This document shows, in pieces, positions 41,541 through 48,956 of a DNA stretch of 64,000 bases. Each line of letters opens with the position of its first letter. Position 1 is the stretch's first letter. Source of the DNA: a virus; the IMG/VR virus record IMGVR_UViG_3300018432_000001, positions 78,478-142,477 of that record; one strand, 5' to 3'. The translations under genes were made by a program, and so were the position numbers. The notes under the pieces are model-generated. The model searched no databases, was not told the origin of the DNA, and saw only the letters and a list, made by a program, of their open reading frames with translations.

Positions 41541-42161
41541 ATGGCCAGTGTAGAGCCCGTGATGGTGTCGGCGTTGGAGCCGCACGCGTTCGCGCAGTGG
41601 TCGTTGGTGTTCAACCAGCAGACCGAGGATCGCGGGGAGATGTCGATGCTGTCGACGTGCCATGAGGGGACGCATGGGATCTGGATGTTGAATGCTCAGG
41701 TGGGGCGGGCGTGGCCGGTGGCGTGGCCGTCCGTTCGGGGGAGTTTGCTGGCCGACATGAAGTTCATCGTCCCTCCTGGGGGTACTGGCGGTTACTCTGC
41801 GTTTTGGAGGAGCTATGTGCGTGCGATGTTCTATCCGCGTCTGCTGGATCATCTGCCCGCCTGCAGGGCACGAGGAGTGAAGGAGAATGCGATGCCGAGT
41901 ATTTCGACGGTGGGGACGTTCGAGTTCGGCGGCCATGTGTATGCGGTGGAGTGGCATCCAGATGAGATCCGGGTGACCGATGCCGACGGCCAGGACGTGG
42001 CGTTCATGTCACTGAGTCGGGATCTGCAGGTGGGGGAGGCGGTGCCAGCGCGGTCGGCGCCGTCGACGTTGCTGGACCGGCTGCGTCAGGGTGCGGTCGA
42101 GGTGTTGCGGTCGGCGGCGGGGCACGATCGTGGGCCTTGGAGGCTGTCGAAGACGGCGTGA
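41541..42161 (+). CDS. Hypothetical protein divergent from the XRE regulator
   Basis: The ATG follows GAGAGGA, for 206 residues. The N-terminal 110 residues contain FAQWSLVFNQQTEDRGEMSM; the last 90 (MPSISTVGTFEFGGHVYAVE) look like an independent beta protein. A strong AGGAG site lies before that internal methionine, near 41875. Between the halves another short cysteine-rich frame has its own GGAGGAG. Two or three small genes instead of one are therefore possible. No family is recognised. Confidence 0.45.
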   Translation: MASVEPVMVSALEPHAFAQWSLVFNQQTEDRGEMSMLSTCHEGTHGIWMLNAQVGRAWPVAWPSVRGSLLADMKFIVPPGGTGGYSAFWRSYVRAMFYPRLLDHLPACRARGVKENAMPSISTVGTFEFGGHVYAVEWHPDEIRVTDADGQDVAFMSLSRDLQVGEAVPARSAPSTLLDRLRQGAVEVLRSAAGHDRGPWRLSKTA

Positions 42162-42212
42162 GGTGACGAGTGGGTTCCTCATTTCGGGGGTGCTGCCGGG
42201 TAGGCTCACGCC

Positions 42213-43145
42213 ATGAATACGCACAAATGCGAAATTAACGCCCAAATGGTGCATTCATGTCGGGTGCTGCTCGGTGCCCGCGCCGCCGGGTACCCCGACA
42301 CCCCTGACAACTTCGACGCCCAGCACCTGGCCCACGGCCGCCGCATCAAACGCAGCCTCGACCTCGCCCACGCCTTCGCCACCCCCCGCCAGCTTCCCTT
42401 CGAGGACCGGCACGTGCACCTGTGGGCCCGGGGCCACCGTGCCGGGCGCGTGGTCCACAACTGGAAGCCCGTGGTCCGCTGGAAAGACGCCGAGACGCCC
42501 GCCGCCCGCGAGCGCTTCCGTCTCGCCGCCCGGCGCGTGCACCTCCTCGACCGCCAGGTGGCGATCATCCTCCACCACGAACCGGAGAACGACCTGGGCC
42601 AGCGCGGGGTCCGCAAGATCGCGGCCGGGACTCCCGAGGAGTACCGGCGCATGTGGGCCATCGTCCGGGAGGTGTTCGCCCAGGAGGGGGCCGACGACGT
42701 TGCCTGGGGCATGGCGTACATGAACTACCCGAAGTGGGACTACGCCGTCGCGGACCTCTACCCCGGTGACGAGCTGGTCGACTGGGTCTGGTGCAACGCG
42801 TACGGGTCCCCCGAGCGGCCGGATCTGGCCGAGAACCTCGCGCACTTCGCGAATCTGATGCGCGCCTTCGGCATCGGTGAGGGAAAGCCGTGGGGGGTTG
42901 CGGAGTGGAGCACTCCGGGGTTGCCCCTCGACCTGGCGGCCGACTACTTCGAGCAGGCGCGAGCGTTCCTCGACACGCCCGACGCCGATGCGTTCAAGGC
43001 GTGGATGGTGTTCGACTCGCCTGGAGCGGAAAACCGGTCGGACCTGCGGTTGGGTTTCGACGCTCAGGGGGACCGGGTGGAGGACAAGCTGGAGGCCTAT
43101 CAGCGGTTCACGCGCCACCGGCGGTTCCAGTGCGCCGGGCGGTAA
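42213..43145 (+). CDS. Glycoside hydrolase, GH26-like
   Basis: This 310-residue protein matches the GH26/clan A barrel pattern. It has VAIILHHEPENDLG near 117-130, containing the acid/base glutamate, then EYRRMWAIVREVFAQEG, VAWGMAYMNYPKWDY and YPGDELVDWVWCNAYG. KPWGVAEWSTPG near 225-236 carries the nucleophile glutamate. Family members cut beta-mannan or related glycans. No signal peptide is present. TAGGCT lies 6 bases before the ATG (leaderless pattern). It may act in lysis or on capsular glycans, or be a virion enzyme; no structural neighbours support the last. Confidence 0.7.
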   Translation: MNTHKCEINAQMVHSCRVLLGARAAGYPDTPDNFDAQHLAHGRRIKRSLDLAHAFATPRQLPFEDRHVHLWARGHRAGRVVHNWKPVVRWKDAETPAARERFRLAARRVHLLDRQVAIILHHEPENDLGQRGVRKIAAGTPEEYRRMWAIVREVFAQEGADDVAWGMAYMNYPKWDYAVADLYPGDELVDWVWCNAYGSPERPDLAENLAHFANLMRAFGIGEGKPWGVAEWSTPGLPLDLAADYFEQARAFLDTPDADAFKAWMVFDSPGAENRSDLRLGFDAQGDRVEDKLEAYQRFTRHRRFQCAGR

Positions 43146-43240
43146 CATCAACACACATCCGATTCACTGAAGTTGCAGGGAATGGGGTTACCGAAGAAGC
43201 TCTGCAGGCGTTGAACTGTCGAGTGTTGCAAGATCGCTCC

Positions 43241-43267
43241 GGGGCCGCCACTGCCGCTGGCGGCCCC
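43241..43267. terminator. Convergent terminator hairpin
   Basis: GGGGCCGCCA and TGGCGGCCCC form a perfect 10-bp stem with a 7-base loop between the plus-strand hydrolase and the minus-strand gene at 43276. Confidence 0.7.
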
Positions 43268-43275
43268 ATCAACGT

Positions 43276-43626
43276 CTACCGCGTGCCGCCCAGCTCGCCG
43301 AGTTCACCGAGGATGTCACCGGTGATTCCCGGGCTCGGGCCGACGTAGTTCAGGCACACGCAGAGCACGGTGTGGTATCCGGTGATCGTTCCTTCGTCGT
43401 TCCACTGGTTGGGCTGCTGGAGCGGTTTGATGCAGGCGCCGCTGCGGTCGTGGAAGTTCGCGCCGTGCCCGCACTCGCAGATCGGCCGCTTCGCGTTCAG
43501 CCGGGCCTGTTCGAGTTCGAGCTTCTTCTTCTCCAACTCGAAGGCGCGCTTGAGCTGCGCCGCTTTGAGCTCGTGGCGGCCTTTGAACCGGGCGCCGGTG
43601 GAGGGACCCAGGATCATGGCCAGCAC
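43276..43626 (-). CDS. Membrane-anchored zinc-motif protein, N-terminus split off by an in-frame TGA
   Basis: Residues following the break read TIVVLAMILGPSTGARFKGR, the second half of a membrane helix. A charged coil (RAFELEKKKLELEQARLNAK) and a cysteine/histidine module (CECGHGANFH, later CVCLNY) follow. The GTG at 43626 has no ribosome binding site. In the same frame, a well-placed GGAGG and GTG at 43680 start MEPLIDAIFSEGFF and then meet TGA at 43636-43638, where TGG (tryptophan) would complete the helix. Either the gene is broken, the stop is read through, or the base is a sequencing error. Confidence 0.5.
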   Translation of the reverse strand: MLAMILGPSTGARFKGRHELKAAQLKRAFELEKKKLELEQARLNAKRPICECGHGANFHDRSGACIKPLQQPNQWNDEGTITGYHTVLCVCLNYVGPSPGITGDILGELGELGGTR

Positions 43627-43635
43627 GACGATAGT

Positions 43636-43680
43636 TCAGAAGAAGCCTTCGGAGAAGATCGCGTCGATCAGCGGTTCCAC
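43636..43680 (-). other. 14-codon N-terminal fragment in frame with the downstream gene
   Basis: A GTG with GGAGG at 7 bases encodes MEPLIDAIFSEGFF and ends in TGA. The frame then continues open into the gene at 43276-43626. It looks like the true beginning of that gene. Confidence 0.5.
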
Positions 43681-43770
43681 GGTCGGCCTCCGGGGGAGTG
43701 AGGTGTCATAATCATCTTTCTCGGGAGGGTGAGGGCCGCGCGGGTGAGGACACGGCCGCGCGGCCCGACA

Positions 43771-44304
43771 TCAGGATTCGACGCTGGCCGCTTCAGCAGC
43801 TTCCAGCTCCGCGATCTTAGCCTTGGCAAGCTTCTCGTTCTCCACCATGGCGTCCCACGCGGACAGCAGCTTCTCGCCGTCCAGCGCCTTCGGCTCGTAG
43901 GTGCGCAGATTGAAGCCGGTCAGGACGACCGGCCCGAACACCGGGGTGCCGTGCTGGAAGGGGGTGCGCGTCTCGTTCGCGATCAGCATGGCCGCGACCG
44001 CGTTGAACCGCTCGGGGTCGGCGCGGTGGTAGTCGGCGGTGTTGCAGAAGTACGCGTGCCCGCTGGCGCGGAACTTGAAGACCGTGTCGGCGTCGCCGCC
44101 GGTGACCTTGTCGAAGAACGCGAACCAGTCCCGGTGGTCGTCGCCCAGGCCGACCTTGTCGCAGTCGTAGAGGGTGACGTGCCGTTCCAAGTCGATGACC
44201 ATGATCGGGCGCGCAACGACCGCGAGGGTGTCGCGGAAGACGGGGTCGTCGATGGCCACCTGGCGCGTCGGCTCGGTCGCGGGGATTTCGGGGGTCTCAG
44301 ACAT
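43771..44304 (-). CDS. Hypothetical protein
   Basis: The ATG at 44304 overlaps the end of the helicase gene, giving 177 residues. It has an alpha-beta core (VVARPIMVIDLERHVTLYDC, WFAFFDKVTGGDADTVFKFR) and a C-terminal helical coil (EKLAKAKIAELEAAEAASVE). Being the last gene of the helicase operon it may assist it, but no family is recognised. Confidence 0.6.
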   Translation of the reverse strand: MSETPEIPATEPTRQVAIDDPVFRDTLAVVARPIMVIDLERHVTLYDCDKVGLGDDHRDWFAFFDKVTGGDADTVFKFRASGHAYFCNTADYHRADPERFNAVAAMLIANETRTPFQHGTPVFGPVVLTGFNLRTYEPKALDGEKLLSAWDAMVENEKLAKAKIAELEAAEAASVES

Positions 44305-45817
44305 GGTCGCCTGCTTTCTTGAGTTCACGTTGGTACCAGCGTTGCAGCTGGTCTTCGGTCGCCTCACCGGCGAGGTAGTCGTCGATCCAGGCGATGGCCT
44401 GGTCGTCGAGGTGCTGCTGGGCGCGGGTGACCGCGACGTAGCACAGCTGCAGCAAGGCGGGGTCCATCGGACGCAGCTTCCCTTCGCCGTCCAGTGACGG
44501 TTCGGGGAAGTCGGCGCCGATCTTGACCCGAGGGTACTGCAGGCCCTTGGCGCCGTGCCCGGTCATGACCGTCAGATCGACCGGTCCCTTGTCGGTGTCC
44601 TTGAACTGCTTGGCGATCTTCAGCAGCTGGGCGGCACCCCACTTCTCGACCAGGCGCACGAACACGGCCAGTTCACCGGCGGTCGGGTCGGACTCGACGT
44701 AGTGCAGCACCTCCCGCCAGGAGCCGAACGTCGCCAGCTCGGGGTAGTCGCATTGCAGTCCGGCCTGCAGGTCCAGGGCCGCTTTGCACATCTTCTTGAT
44801 GTTGTCCGACACCCGCTTGGCCATGCCGACACGCCGCCCGGCCACCAGCGCCGTGTGGGCGGCCTCGACGGCACCGGAGTTGGTGCGGCACAGGATGACG
44901 TCGGGCTCATGCAGGGGGCCGACCGTTCCACCGTCGCCTCGGCCCCTCAGGCGCAGGTCGCAGTCGAGGGCGGCCAGCCACTGGTTGGCGCGGTCGGCGA
45001 TGGCCGGACCGAACCGGAACGATTCGGTGAGGCTCAGGCGCTGGTCGGCGGGCCACTTCGCGAGCGCGTCCTGGGCACCGCGCCAGGCGTACAGGGTCTG
45101 GTTGACGTCGCCGACGGCGATGAGTTGGCACTGCTGGCGGGTGAGGACGTCGAGCATGAGCGCGTCGATGTCCTGCCCTTCGTCGAGCATGATGAAGTTG
45201 ACCTTGAGCTTGGGGTTCTTCAGTGCCCACATCTTCCGGTAGTGATCGTGGGTGAATTCGGCGCGGTCGGAGTGGGGGTCTTGCAGGTCGGTCCACATGG
45301 CTTTCGCGAACGGCAGCACGTGCGCTTTCAGCGCCTTGTGGGCGTCGGGGTCGATGCCCTCGACGGGGCCCACGTGCCAGGCGGTCAGCTCGCGGTCGGC
45401 CGAGCGCGCGAAGCGCTGCACCGCGAGCTTGGCGAGGATGGCGACGCCGATGGAGGTGATGGTGCGGTCGGGGGCCGGGGCGAACGGTTTCGTGCCGAAC
45501 GCGTCGGCCAGCTGTGCGCCGTTGCGCCCGGTGTCCCGGCCGCTCCAGCGGCGCGCGTAGTGGCGGCCGACGTCCATGGCCACGCTGTGGCTGGTGTGGC
45601 ATTCGACGGTGCCGGGGAAGTGTTGCTTCGCGTCGGCGCGGTTGTTCTTGCCGAACGCGATGTACAGGCCCATCTTCAGGCGCCGCTCTTTGGCTTGGGC
45701 GCCCAGCAGCAGTGTCGCGGTTTTACCGGTTCCGGCCAGGGCCTGCACGGCGACGTTCTTGCCTTCCTCGATCGCGGTGACGATCCGGTCCTGCTCATCG
45801 GTGGGCGTGAAGGTCAT
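44297..45817 (-). CDS. UvrD-like superfamily 1 DNA helicase
   Basis: GGGAG lies before the ATG; 506 residues. It contains the Q motif FTPTDEQDRIV, Walker A in VQALAGTGKTATLL near 24-37 and Walker B LDEGQDID near 208. Motif III/IV follows in AVGDVNQTLYAWRGAQ, then LTESFRFGPAIADRAN, and motif V/VI in MTGHGAKGLQYP with CYVAVTRAQQHL near the C-terminus. It is shorter than cellular UvrD, lacking most 1B/2B insertions. Role: 3'-5' unwinding in replication or recombination. Confidence 0.85.
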   Translation of the reverse strand: MTFTPTDEQDRIVTAIEEGKNVAVQALAGTGKTATLLLGAQAKERRLKMGLYIAFGKNNRADAKQHFPGTVECHTSHSVAMDVGRHYARRWSGRDTGRNGAQLADAFGTKPFAPAPDRTITSIGVAILAKLAVQRFARSADRELTAWHVGPVEGIDPDAHKALKAHVLPFAKAMWTDLQDPHSDRAEFTHDHYRKMWALKNPKLKVNFIMLDEGQDIDALMLDVLTRQQCQLIAVGDVNQTLYAWRGAQDALAKWPADQRLSLTESFRFGPAIADRANQWLAALDCDLRLRGRGDGGTVGPLHEPDVILCRTNSGAVEAAHTALVAGRRVGMAKRVSDNIKKMCKAALDLQAGLQCDYPELATFGSWREVLHYVESDPTAGELAVFVRLVEKWGAAQLLKIAKQFKDTDKGPVDLTVMTGHGAKGLQYPRVKIGADFPEPSLDGEGKLRPMDPALLQLCYVAVTRAQQHLDDQAIAWIDDYLAGEATEDQLQRWYQRELKKAGDHV

Positions 45818-46238
45818 CGGCTCCCTTTCTGCGGGCGGCGCGGCGCATTGACTGCTGCTGACATTGCAGCCGGTAGCGCAGCACCTGCAAGTCGGTGTAG
45901 GCCAGCTGGAGACGGTGCGTCGAGGGCGCCCACGCGCACCAGCGTTCAGCGCGCAGGTGCACGTGGGTGGCGTCGTGACGCGCGGACAGGCCCGAGCTGA
46001 TACCGAAGAGGTAGCCGTTCTCGGGGCTGAACTGCCACACGCTGCAGAACCAGCGGGTGGCGTCGCGCAGGACGGCCAGGATCGGTGCGACCTCGGCGCG
46101 TTCGATCGACCAGGCGGCGCCGGTGCGCCGGAAGCGGTGCTCGGGCGTGCCGTCGGCCCCCAGGGGGGCGTGCAGAATGAAACTGGCGGGGCGCATTTCG
46201 GCGCTCCAGCCGCCCATGTCCGGCTTCGGGTCGATCAT
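45795..46238 (-). CDS. Hypothetical protein
   Basis: The ATG at 46238 has AAGGA three bases upstream; an ATG at 46259 is the alternative. The 147-residue product (PASFILHAPLGADGTPEHRF, WQFSPENGYLFGISSGLSAR) ends in a basic coil that overlaps the helicase start by 23 bases. No family is recognised. Confidence 0.5.
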   Translation of the reverse strand: MIDPKPDMGGWSAEMRPASFILHAPLGADGTPEHRFRRTGAAWSIERAEVAPILAVLRDATRWFCSVWQFSPENGYLFGISSGLSARHDATHVHLRAERWCAWAPSTHRLQLAYTDLQVLRYRLQCQQQSMRRAARRKGADDLHAHR

Positions 46239-46366
46239 GGTTCCTTGTCGTGGCCTCATGTGAATAGTTCAGCGTAGACCTACCCGGCAGCGAATGCGCG
46301 TTCGACTCGCTACCGAATGTGAGGATCGTTAGCGGCCAGCATAGCGGCCCACGGGGGACAAGGAAA

Positions 46367-46398
46367 GGGCCCCGGAGACACCCCCACCTCCGAGGCCC
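46367..46398 (-). terminator. Terminator of the tRNA cluster
   Basis: GGGCCCCGGAG and CTCCGAGGCCC pair with one C/A mismatch. On the minus strand TTTCCTTG follows, a few bases after the last tRNA. Confidence 0.6.
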
Positions 46399-46401
46399 AC
46401 G

Positions 46402-46475
46402 TCGGGCTGACAGGATTCGAACCTGCGACCCCCCGCTCCCAAAGCGGGTGCGCTACCAAACTGCGCCACAGCCCG
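46402..46475 (-). tRNA. tRNA-Pro (TGG)
   Basis: The minus-strand cloverleaf has acceptor CGGGCTG/CAGCCCG, anticodon stem CCCGC/GCGGG with loop TTTGGGA, T-loop TTCGAAT and discriminator A. It is the last of six clustered tRNA genes. Confidence 0.9.
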
Positions 46476-46516
46476 GAAGGCGCCAGCGTGCGGGCGCTGG
46501 CGCCGGTCCCTGCGAG

Positions 46517-46587
46517 AGCCCTCGCGGGGAATCGAACTCCGGTCGCTCGCTTACGAGGCGAGTGCTCTGCCACTGAGCTACAAGGGC
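46517..46587 (-). tRNA. tRNA-Thr (CGT)
   Basis: Acceptor GCCCTTG/CGAGGGC, D-arm AGCTC, anticodon stem CTCGC/GCGAG with loop CTCGTAA, and T-loop TTCGATT complete the fold. It reads ACG, a codon common in GC-rich genes. Confidence 0.9.
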
Positions 46588-46588
46588 G

Positions 46589-46661
46589 AGCGGCAACCGG
46601 GGATCGAACCCGAGACCTTCTGGTTGGAAGCCAGACGCTCTACCAGCTGAGCTACTGCCGC
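46589..46661 (-). tRNA. tRNA-Gly (TCC)
   Basis: Acceptor GCGGCAG/TTGCCGC, anticodon stem TCTGG/CCAGA with loop CTTCCAA, and T-loop TTCGATC fold normally. One base separates it from tRNA-Thr, so processing is from a common precursor. Confidence 0.9.
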
Positions 46662-46662
46662 G

Positions 46663-46735
46663 TGCCCAAGGCAGGATTCGAACCTGCAACCTTCCGGTCC
46701 GGAACCGGATGCTCTGTCCGTTGAGCTACCTGGGC
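46663..46735 (-). tRNA. tRNA-Arg (CCG)
   Basis: Acceptor GCCCAGG/CTTGGGC, anticodon stem TCCGG/CCGGA with loop TTCCGGA, and T-loop TTCGAAT fold normally; discriminator A. It reads CGG. Confidence 0.9.
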
Positions 46736-46838
46736 ATTGTGTACAGCAGTTCCGGCTGCTGCACTGCTTCCCTTTCACGCCCTACCGCCGGAGCAGCTTT
46801 GCGGCAGTACCGCTGTGCGAGCCCAAGGAGCCGGGCCG

Positions 46839-46912
46839 TACCCAGGGTGGGACTTGAACCCACACTGTGCGGTGTTTGAAGCCGCTGCCTCTGCCGATTG
46901 GGCTACCCGGGC
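46839..46912 (-). tRNA. tRNA-Leu (CAA), short variable loop, ambiguous anticodon register
   Basis: Acceptor GCCCGGG/CCTGGGT (with G:U at 1:72), T-loop TTCAAGT and a five-base variable loop are clear. The anticodon stem GCGGC/ACCGC has a C31-A39 mismatch; the seven-base loop TTCAAAC puts CAA in the anticodon position. A one-base shift would give CTTCAAA with TCA (opal). Phage leucine tRNAs with short variable loops are known, so Leu is preferred. Confidence 0.7.
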
Positions 46913-46958
46913 GTGTTCCTCTACTGTCACCGTCACCCTACGCGATGCGGCGGTGGTG

Positions 46959-47030
46959 TGCTCAGGGAGGGATTTGAACCCCCAACCCTCGGTATGTGAC
47001 ACCGATGCGCTGCCATTGCGCCACCCGAGC
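46959..47030 (-). tRNA. tRNA-Val (CAC)
   Basis: Acceptor GCTCGGG/CCTGAGC, anticodon stem TCGGT/ACCGA with loop GTCACAT, and T-loop TTCAAAT fold normally; discriminator A. It is first in the minus-strand tRNA cluster and reads GTG. Confidence 0.85.
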
Positions 47031-47101
47031 CGGTCGCGGCCGGTCGCGCGCCGCCTGCTCACCATACCGCTCGTGGGTGCCAGCACCAACAGGTTTTTGG
47101 T

Positions 47102-47130
47102 GGGGCGCAACGGGTCGAAGGTTGCGCCCC
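47102..47130. terminator. Hairpin between the TM2 gene and the tRNA cluster
   Basis: GGGGCGCAAC and GTTGCGCCCC form a perfect 10-bp stem. No T-run follows, so it may be a processing or attenuation structure before the tRNAs. Confidence 0.5.
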
Positions 47131-47172
47131 GGATAGAGAAAGGCGATCCCACTGTAGCAGCAGGAAGCGCCG

Positions 47173-47454
47173 CTACAGCCGCTGCTGTTGCTGCTGTTGC
47201 TGCGCGATGAGCGCGGTGTTCGCGGCGGTGTTCTTCAGGTTGATGTCCTGGTTGGCCTCGCGCACCAGGCGGCTCATGCGGAACATGTCGACGAACCACA
47301 GGATGAACAGGCCGCCGAAGGAGACGCTGTACTTCACGCCGCGCGACGTGTCGCCCAGGTAGTAGTGGTGGGCGCCGACCCAGCCGAGAGTCCAGTACCA
47401 CAGGTAGGCGCGGCCAAGGGTCTTGTTCTTCTGGTAGCCGTGAACGGGGGGCAT
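47173..47454 (-). CDS. TM2 domain membrane protein
   Basis: GAAGGAG lies before the ATG; 93 residues. It shows the TM2 pattern: AYLWYWTLGWVGAHHYYLGD (first helix with the conserved G-H-YLG loop) then SFGGLFILWFVDMFRMSRLV (second helix ending in a D). The C-terminal tail is glutamine-rich (QQQQQQQ). TM2 proteins are small two-helix membrane proteins of unclear role, found in bacteria and phages. Confidence 0.8.
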   Translation of the reverse strand: MPPVHGYQKNKTLGRAYLWYWTLGWVGAHHYYLGDTSRGVKYSVSFGGLFILWFVDMFRMSRLVREANQDINLKNTAANTALIAQQQQQQQRL

Positions 47455-47514
47455 AAGAGCTCCTTCAGAGGGGCGCCGGGGCGCGGTGAGATTGTTTCAC
47501 CCATGGTACGACCG

Positions 47515-47543
47515 AGGGCCGCCAGCGCGGTGCTGGCGGCCCT
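47515..47543. terminator. Terminator hairpin
   Basis: AGGGCCGCCAGC and GCTGGCGGCCCT form a perfect 12-bp stem with a 5-base loop upstream of the TM2 gene. Confidence 0.65.
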
Positions 47544-47558
47544 AACGGGTCCATGGGT

Positions 47559-47589
47559 GGGGTGCAGCAGGTTTCGACTACTGCACCCC
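47559..47589. other. Second hairpin in the 290-base gap before the TM2 gene
   Basis: GGGGTGCAG and CTGCACCCC form a 9-bp stem, extended by partial pairing of CAG with CTA. The gap 47455-47744 holds this, the terminator at 47515 and a segment similar to DNA in the gene at 47745; no convincing gene was found in it. Confidence 0.5.
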
Positions 47590-47744
47590 GTTTCGAGCGG
47601 ACACCCATGATCAAGGCGTTTCTCGTCGCGCCCCGGGAGAGGCACGAGTAGGTGACCCGGGGGCGGCGGTTCGAACGCCGCTCCCGGGGGGAGCCCATCC
47701 TGTGTGCACCAGGGCGGTCTCCATTCGCTACTGCCAGGAGAAGG

Positions 47745-47981
47745 CTACGTAGCAGGGGCGGCGGTTGCAGTCGCCGCGCCTTTTTGCGAGTGATACCCAA
47801 GGTCAAGGCATCCATTCGGCCCCGCGTCCCGTGAGAGACGCAAGTAGTGGTGCGCCTGTGAAAAGACCGCGTCAATCCCATGAACCAGTCTTCCTTCGCA
47901 CAACGGGGGTCGTGCGTGCGCCAGGCGCGACGCAGCACCGACTGTACCGCACCCGTTGCAGATCAGGCGAACAACCCTCAC
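47745..47981 (-). CDS. Hypothetical protein with cysteine motif
   Basis: A GTG overlapping the previous stop (GTGA) gives 78 residues, MRVVRLICNGCGTVGAASRL first. A CNGC pair suggests metal binding. The C-terminal third is low in complexity (GAATATAAPAT). Translational coupling with two upstream genes supports it. Confidence 0.55.
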   Translation of the reverse strand: MRVVRLICNGCGTVGAASRLAHARPPLCEGRLVHGIDAVFSQAHHYLRLSRDAGPNGCLDLGYHSQKGAATATAAPAT

Positions 47982-48214
47982 GAGTGACGAGTCGAGCGGC
48001 GACGGGCCGCATCGTCGAGGCGCTCGGCCGATCGTTCCTGGGGCGCGTGCGCGCCTTCATGGGCGTCCTCGCGCAGGCACCCCTGCGGGTAGCGGGCCCG
48101 GAAGGCGCGGGCAGTGAGCGCACCGCACCGGCCCGCCTCGGCGGCGTCGCTGCGCCCCCGGGGGACGGTCTCGGTGAACTCCTCGATGGCGATCCGGTCA
48201 AGCCACGCAGTCAT
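47978..48214 (-). CDS. Hypothetical protein
   Basis: The ATG overlaps the previous stop (ATGA); 78 residues, MTAWLDRIAIEEFTETVPRG first, with a basic C-terminus. The longer open frame through it is a shadow of the gene upstream. Coupled on both sides by 4-base overlaps. Confidence 0.55.
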   Translation of the reverse strand: MTAWLDRIAIEEFTETVPRGRSDAAEAGRCGALTARAFRARYPQGCLREDAHEGAHAPQERSAERLDDAARRRSTRHS

Positions 48215-48720
48215 GCTTCCTCCAGCGGTGTCGGCGGCTCCCAGACCCAGTCGGTCGCGCAGACCGTGGCGGGAGGCTCGTAGGCCAACGGAGGACCGGG
48301 CATCGTGTAGGCATCGATGCTGGTACCGCTGGCGGTGAAGGCAAGGACGTAGTCCTCGGGGTCGAGACCCATCTGCTCCAGCTGCGGGCGCAGCAGGTCG
48401 CGGTAGAGCTCGTCGAGTCTCCCCGACATGGCCGTGGCAATCGGGTCCGGAAGCGGCTCGTTGTAGGGCGCGTCGAAGACCTCGCCGGTGGCAGGCACGT
48501 ACTGGCCACGGAACGGCGCGTGATCCATCCAGTGGTTGCCGACGCGCATAGGAGCAATGAGCTCGGGCGGCATCGCCACCATCAGTGCCAGCGGCAGCCG
48601 CTGCAGGTCGGGGTCGTCGCGCATGAGCCGCGCGGTGCGGGCGGTTCCCCACTCCCAGCACCCGCGCACGAAGCGGGCCCGCGCGCCTCGCCGTTCGGCC
48701 TTGGTCGTGCGCTGGCCCAT
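48211..48720 (-). CDS. Hypothetical protein
   Basis: The ATG at 48720 overlaps the previous stop (TGATG), giving 169 residues. It has a basic N-terminus (TTKAERRGARARFVRGCWEW) and helical segments (LDELYRDLLRPQLEQMGLDP). MRVGNHWMDHAPFRGQYVPA resembles strand-loop motifs of phage proteins but no family is recognised. Confidence 0.6.
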   Translation of the reverse strand: MGQRTTKAERRGARARFVRGCWEWGTARTARLMRDDPDLQRLPLALMVAMPPELIAPMRVGNHWMDHAPFRGQYVPATGEVFDAPYNEPLPDPIATAMSGRLDELYRDLLRPQLEQMGLDPEDYVLAFTASGTSIDAYTMPGPPLAYEPPATVCATDWVWEPPTPLEEA

Positions 48721-48956
48721 CACAGGGCCTCGTCGATCAGCAGCCGCTCGGTGGGCACGAAGAGGCCCGCGTCCCACCGCCAGACCACCCATTCGGGGGC
48801 GCTTCCTTCGGCGACGGCCGCTTTGATGGCGTCGTACAGCTGCGGCGGGACGATGGTGGGGCGCGGCTGCAGGCTGGCCGCGTACGCGCGACGGCAGTCC
48901 TCGGCGTAGGCCTCGATGGCGGCGAGCACGTCGCCCGTGCTCTGCGGCATGCTCAT
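48720..48956 (-). CDS. Small hypothetical protein
   Basis: This 78-residue helical protein (DVLAAIEAYAEDCRRAYAAS) overlaps both neighbours by a few bases. No ribosome binding site is obvious, so translation is probably coupled to the upstream DUF7448-like gene. Confidence 0.55.
   Translation of the reverse strand: MSMPQSTGDVLAAIEAYAEDCRRAYAASLQPRPTIVPPQLYDAIKAAVAEGSAPEWVVWRWDAGLFVPTERLLIDEAL

Noticed and set aside
46736-46838. Spacer between tRNA-Arg and tRNA-Leu as a possible seventh tRNA
   Set aside because: No T-loop consensus or complete cloverleaf on either strand; only short stems are seen.
47630-47695. A T-arm-like GGTTCGAAC inside a CCCCGGGAG/CTCCCGGGG pair
   Set aside because: There is no D-arm or anticodon arm of normal size between the acceptor-like arms, so it is not a tRNA.
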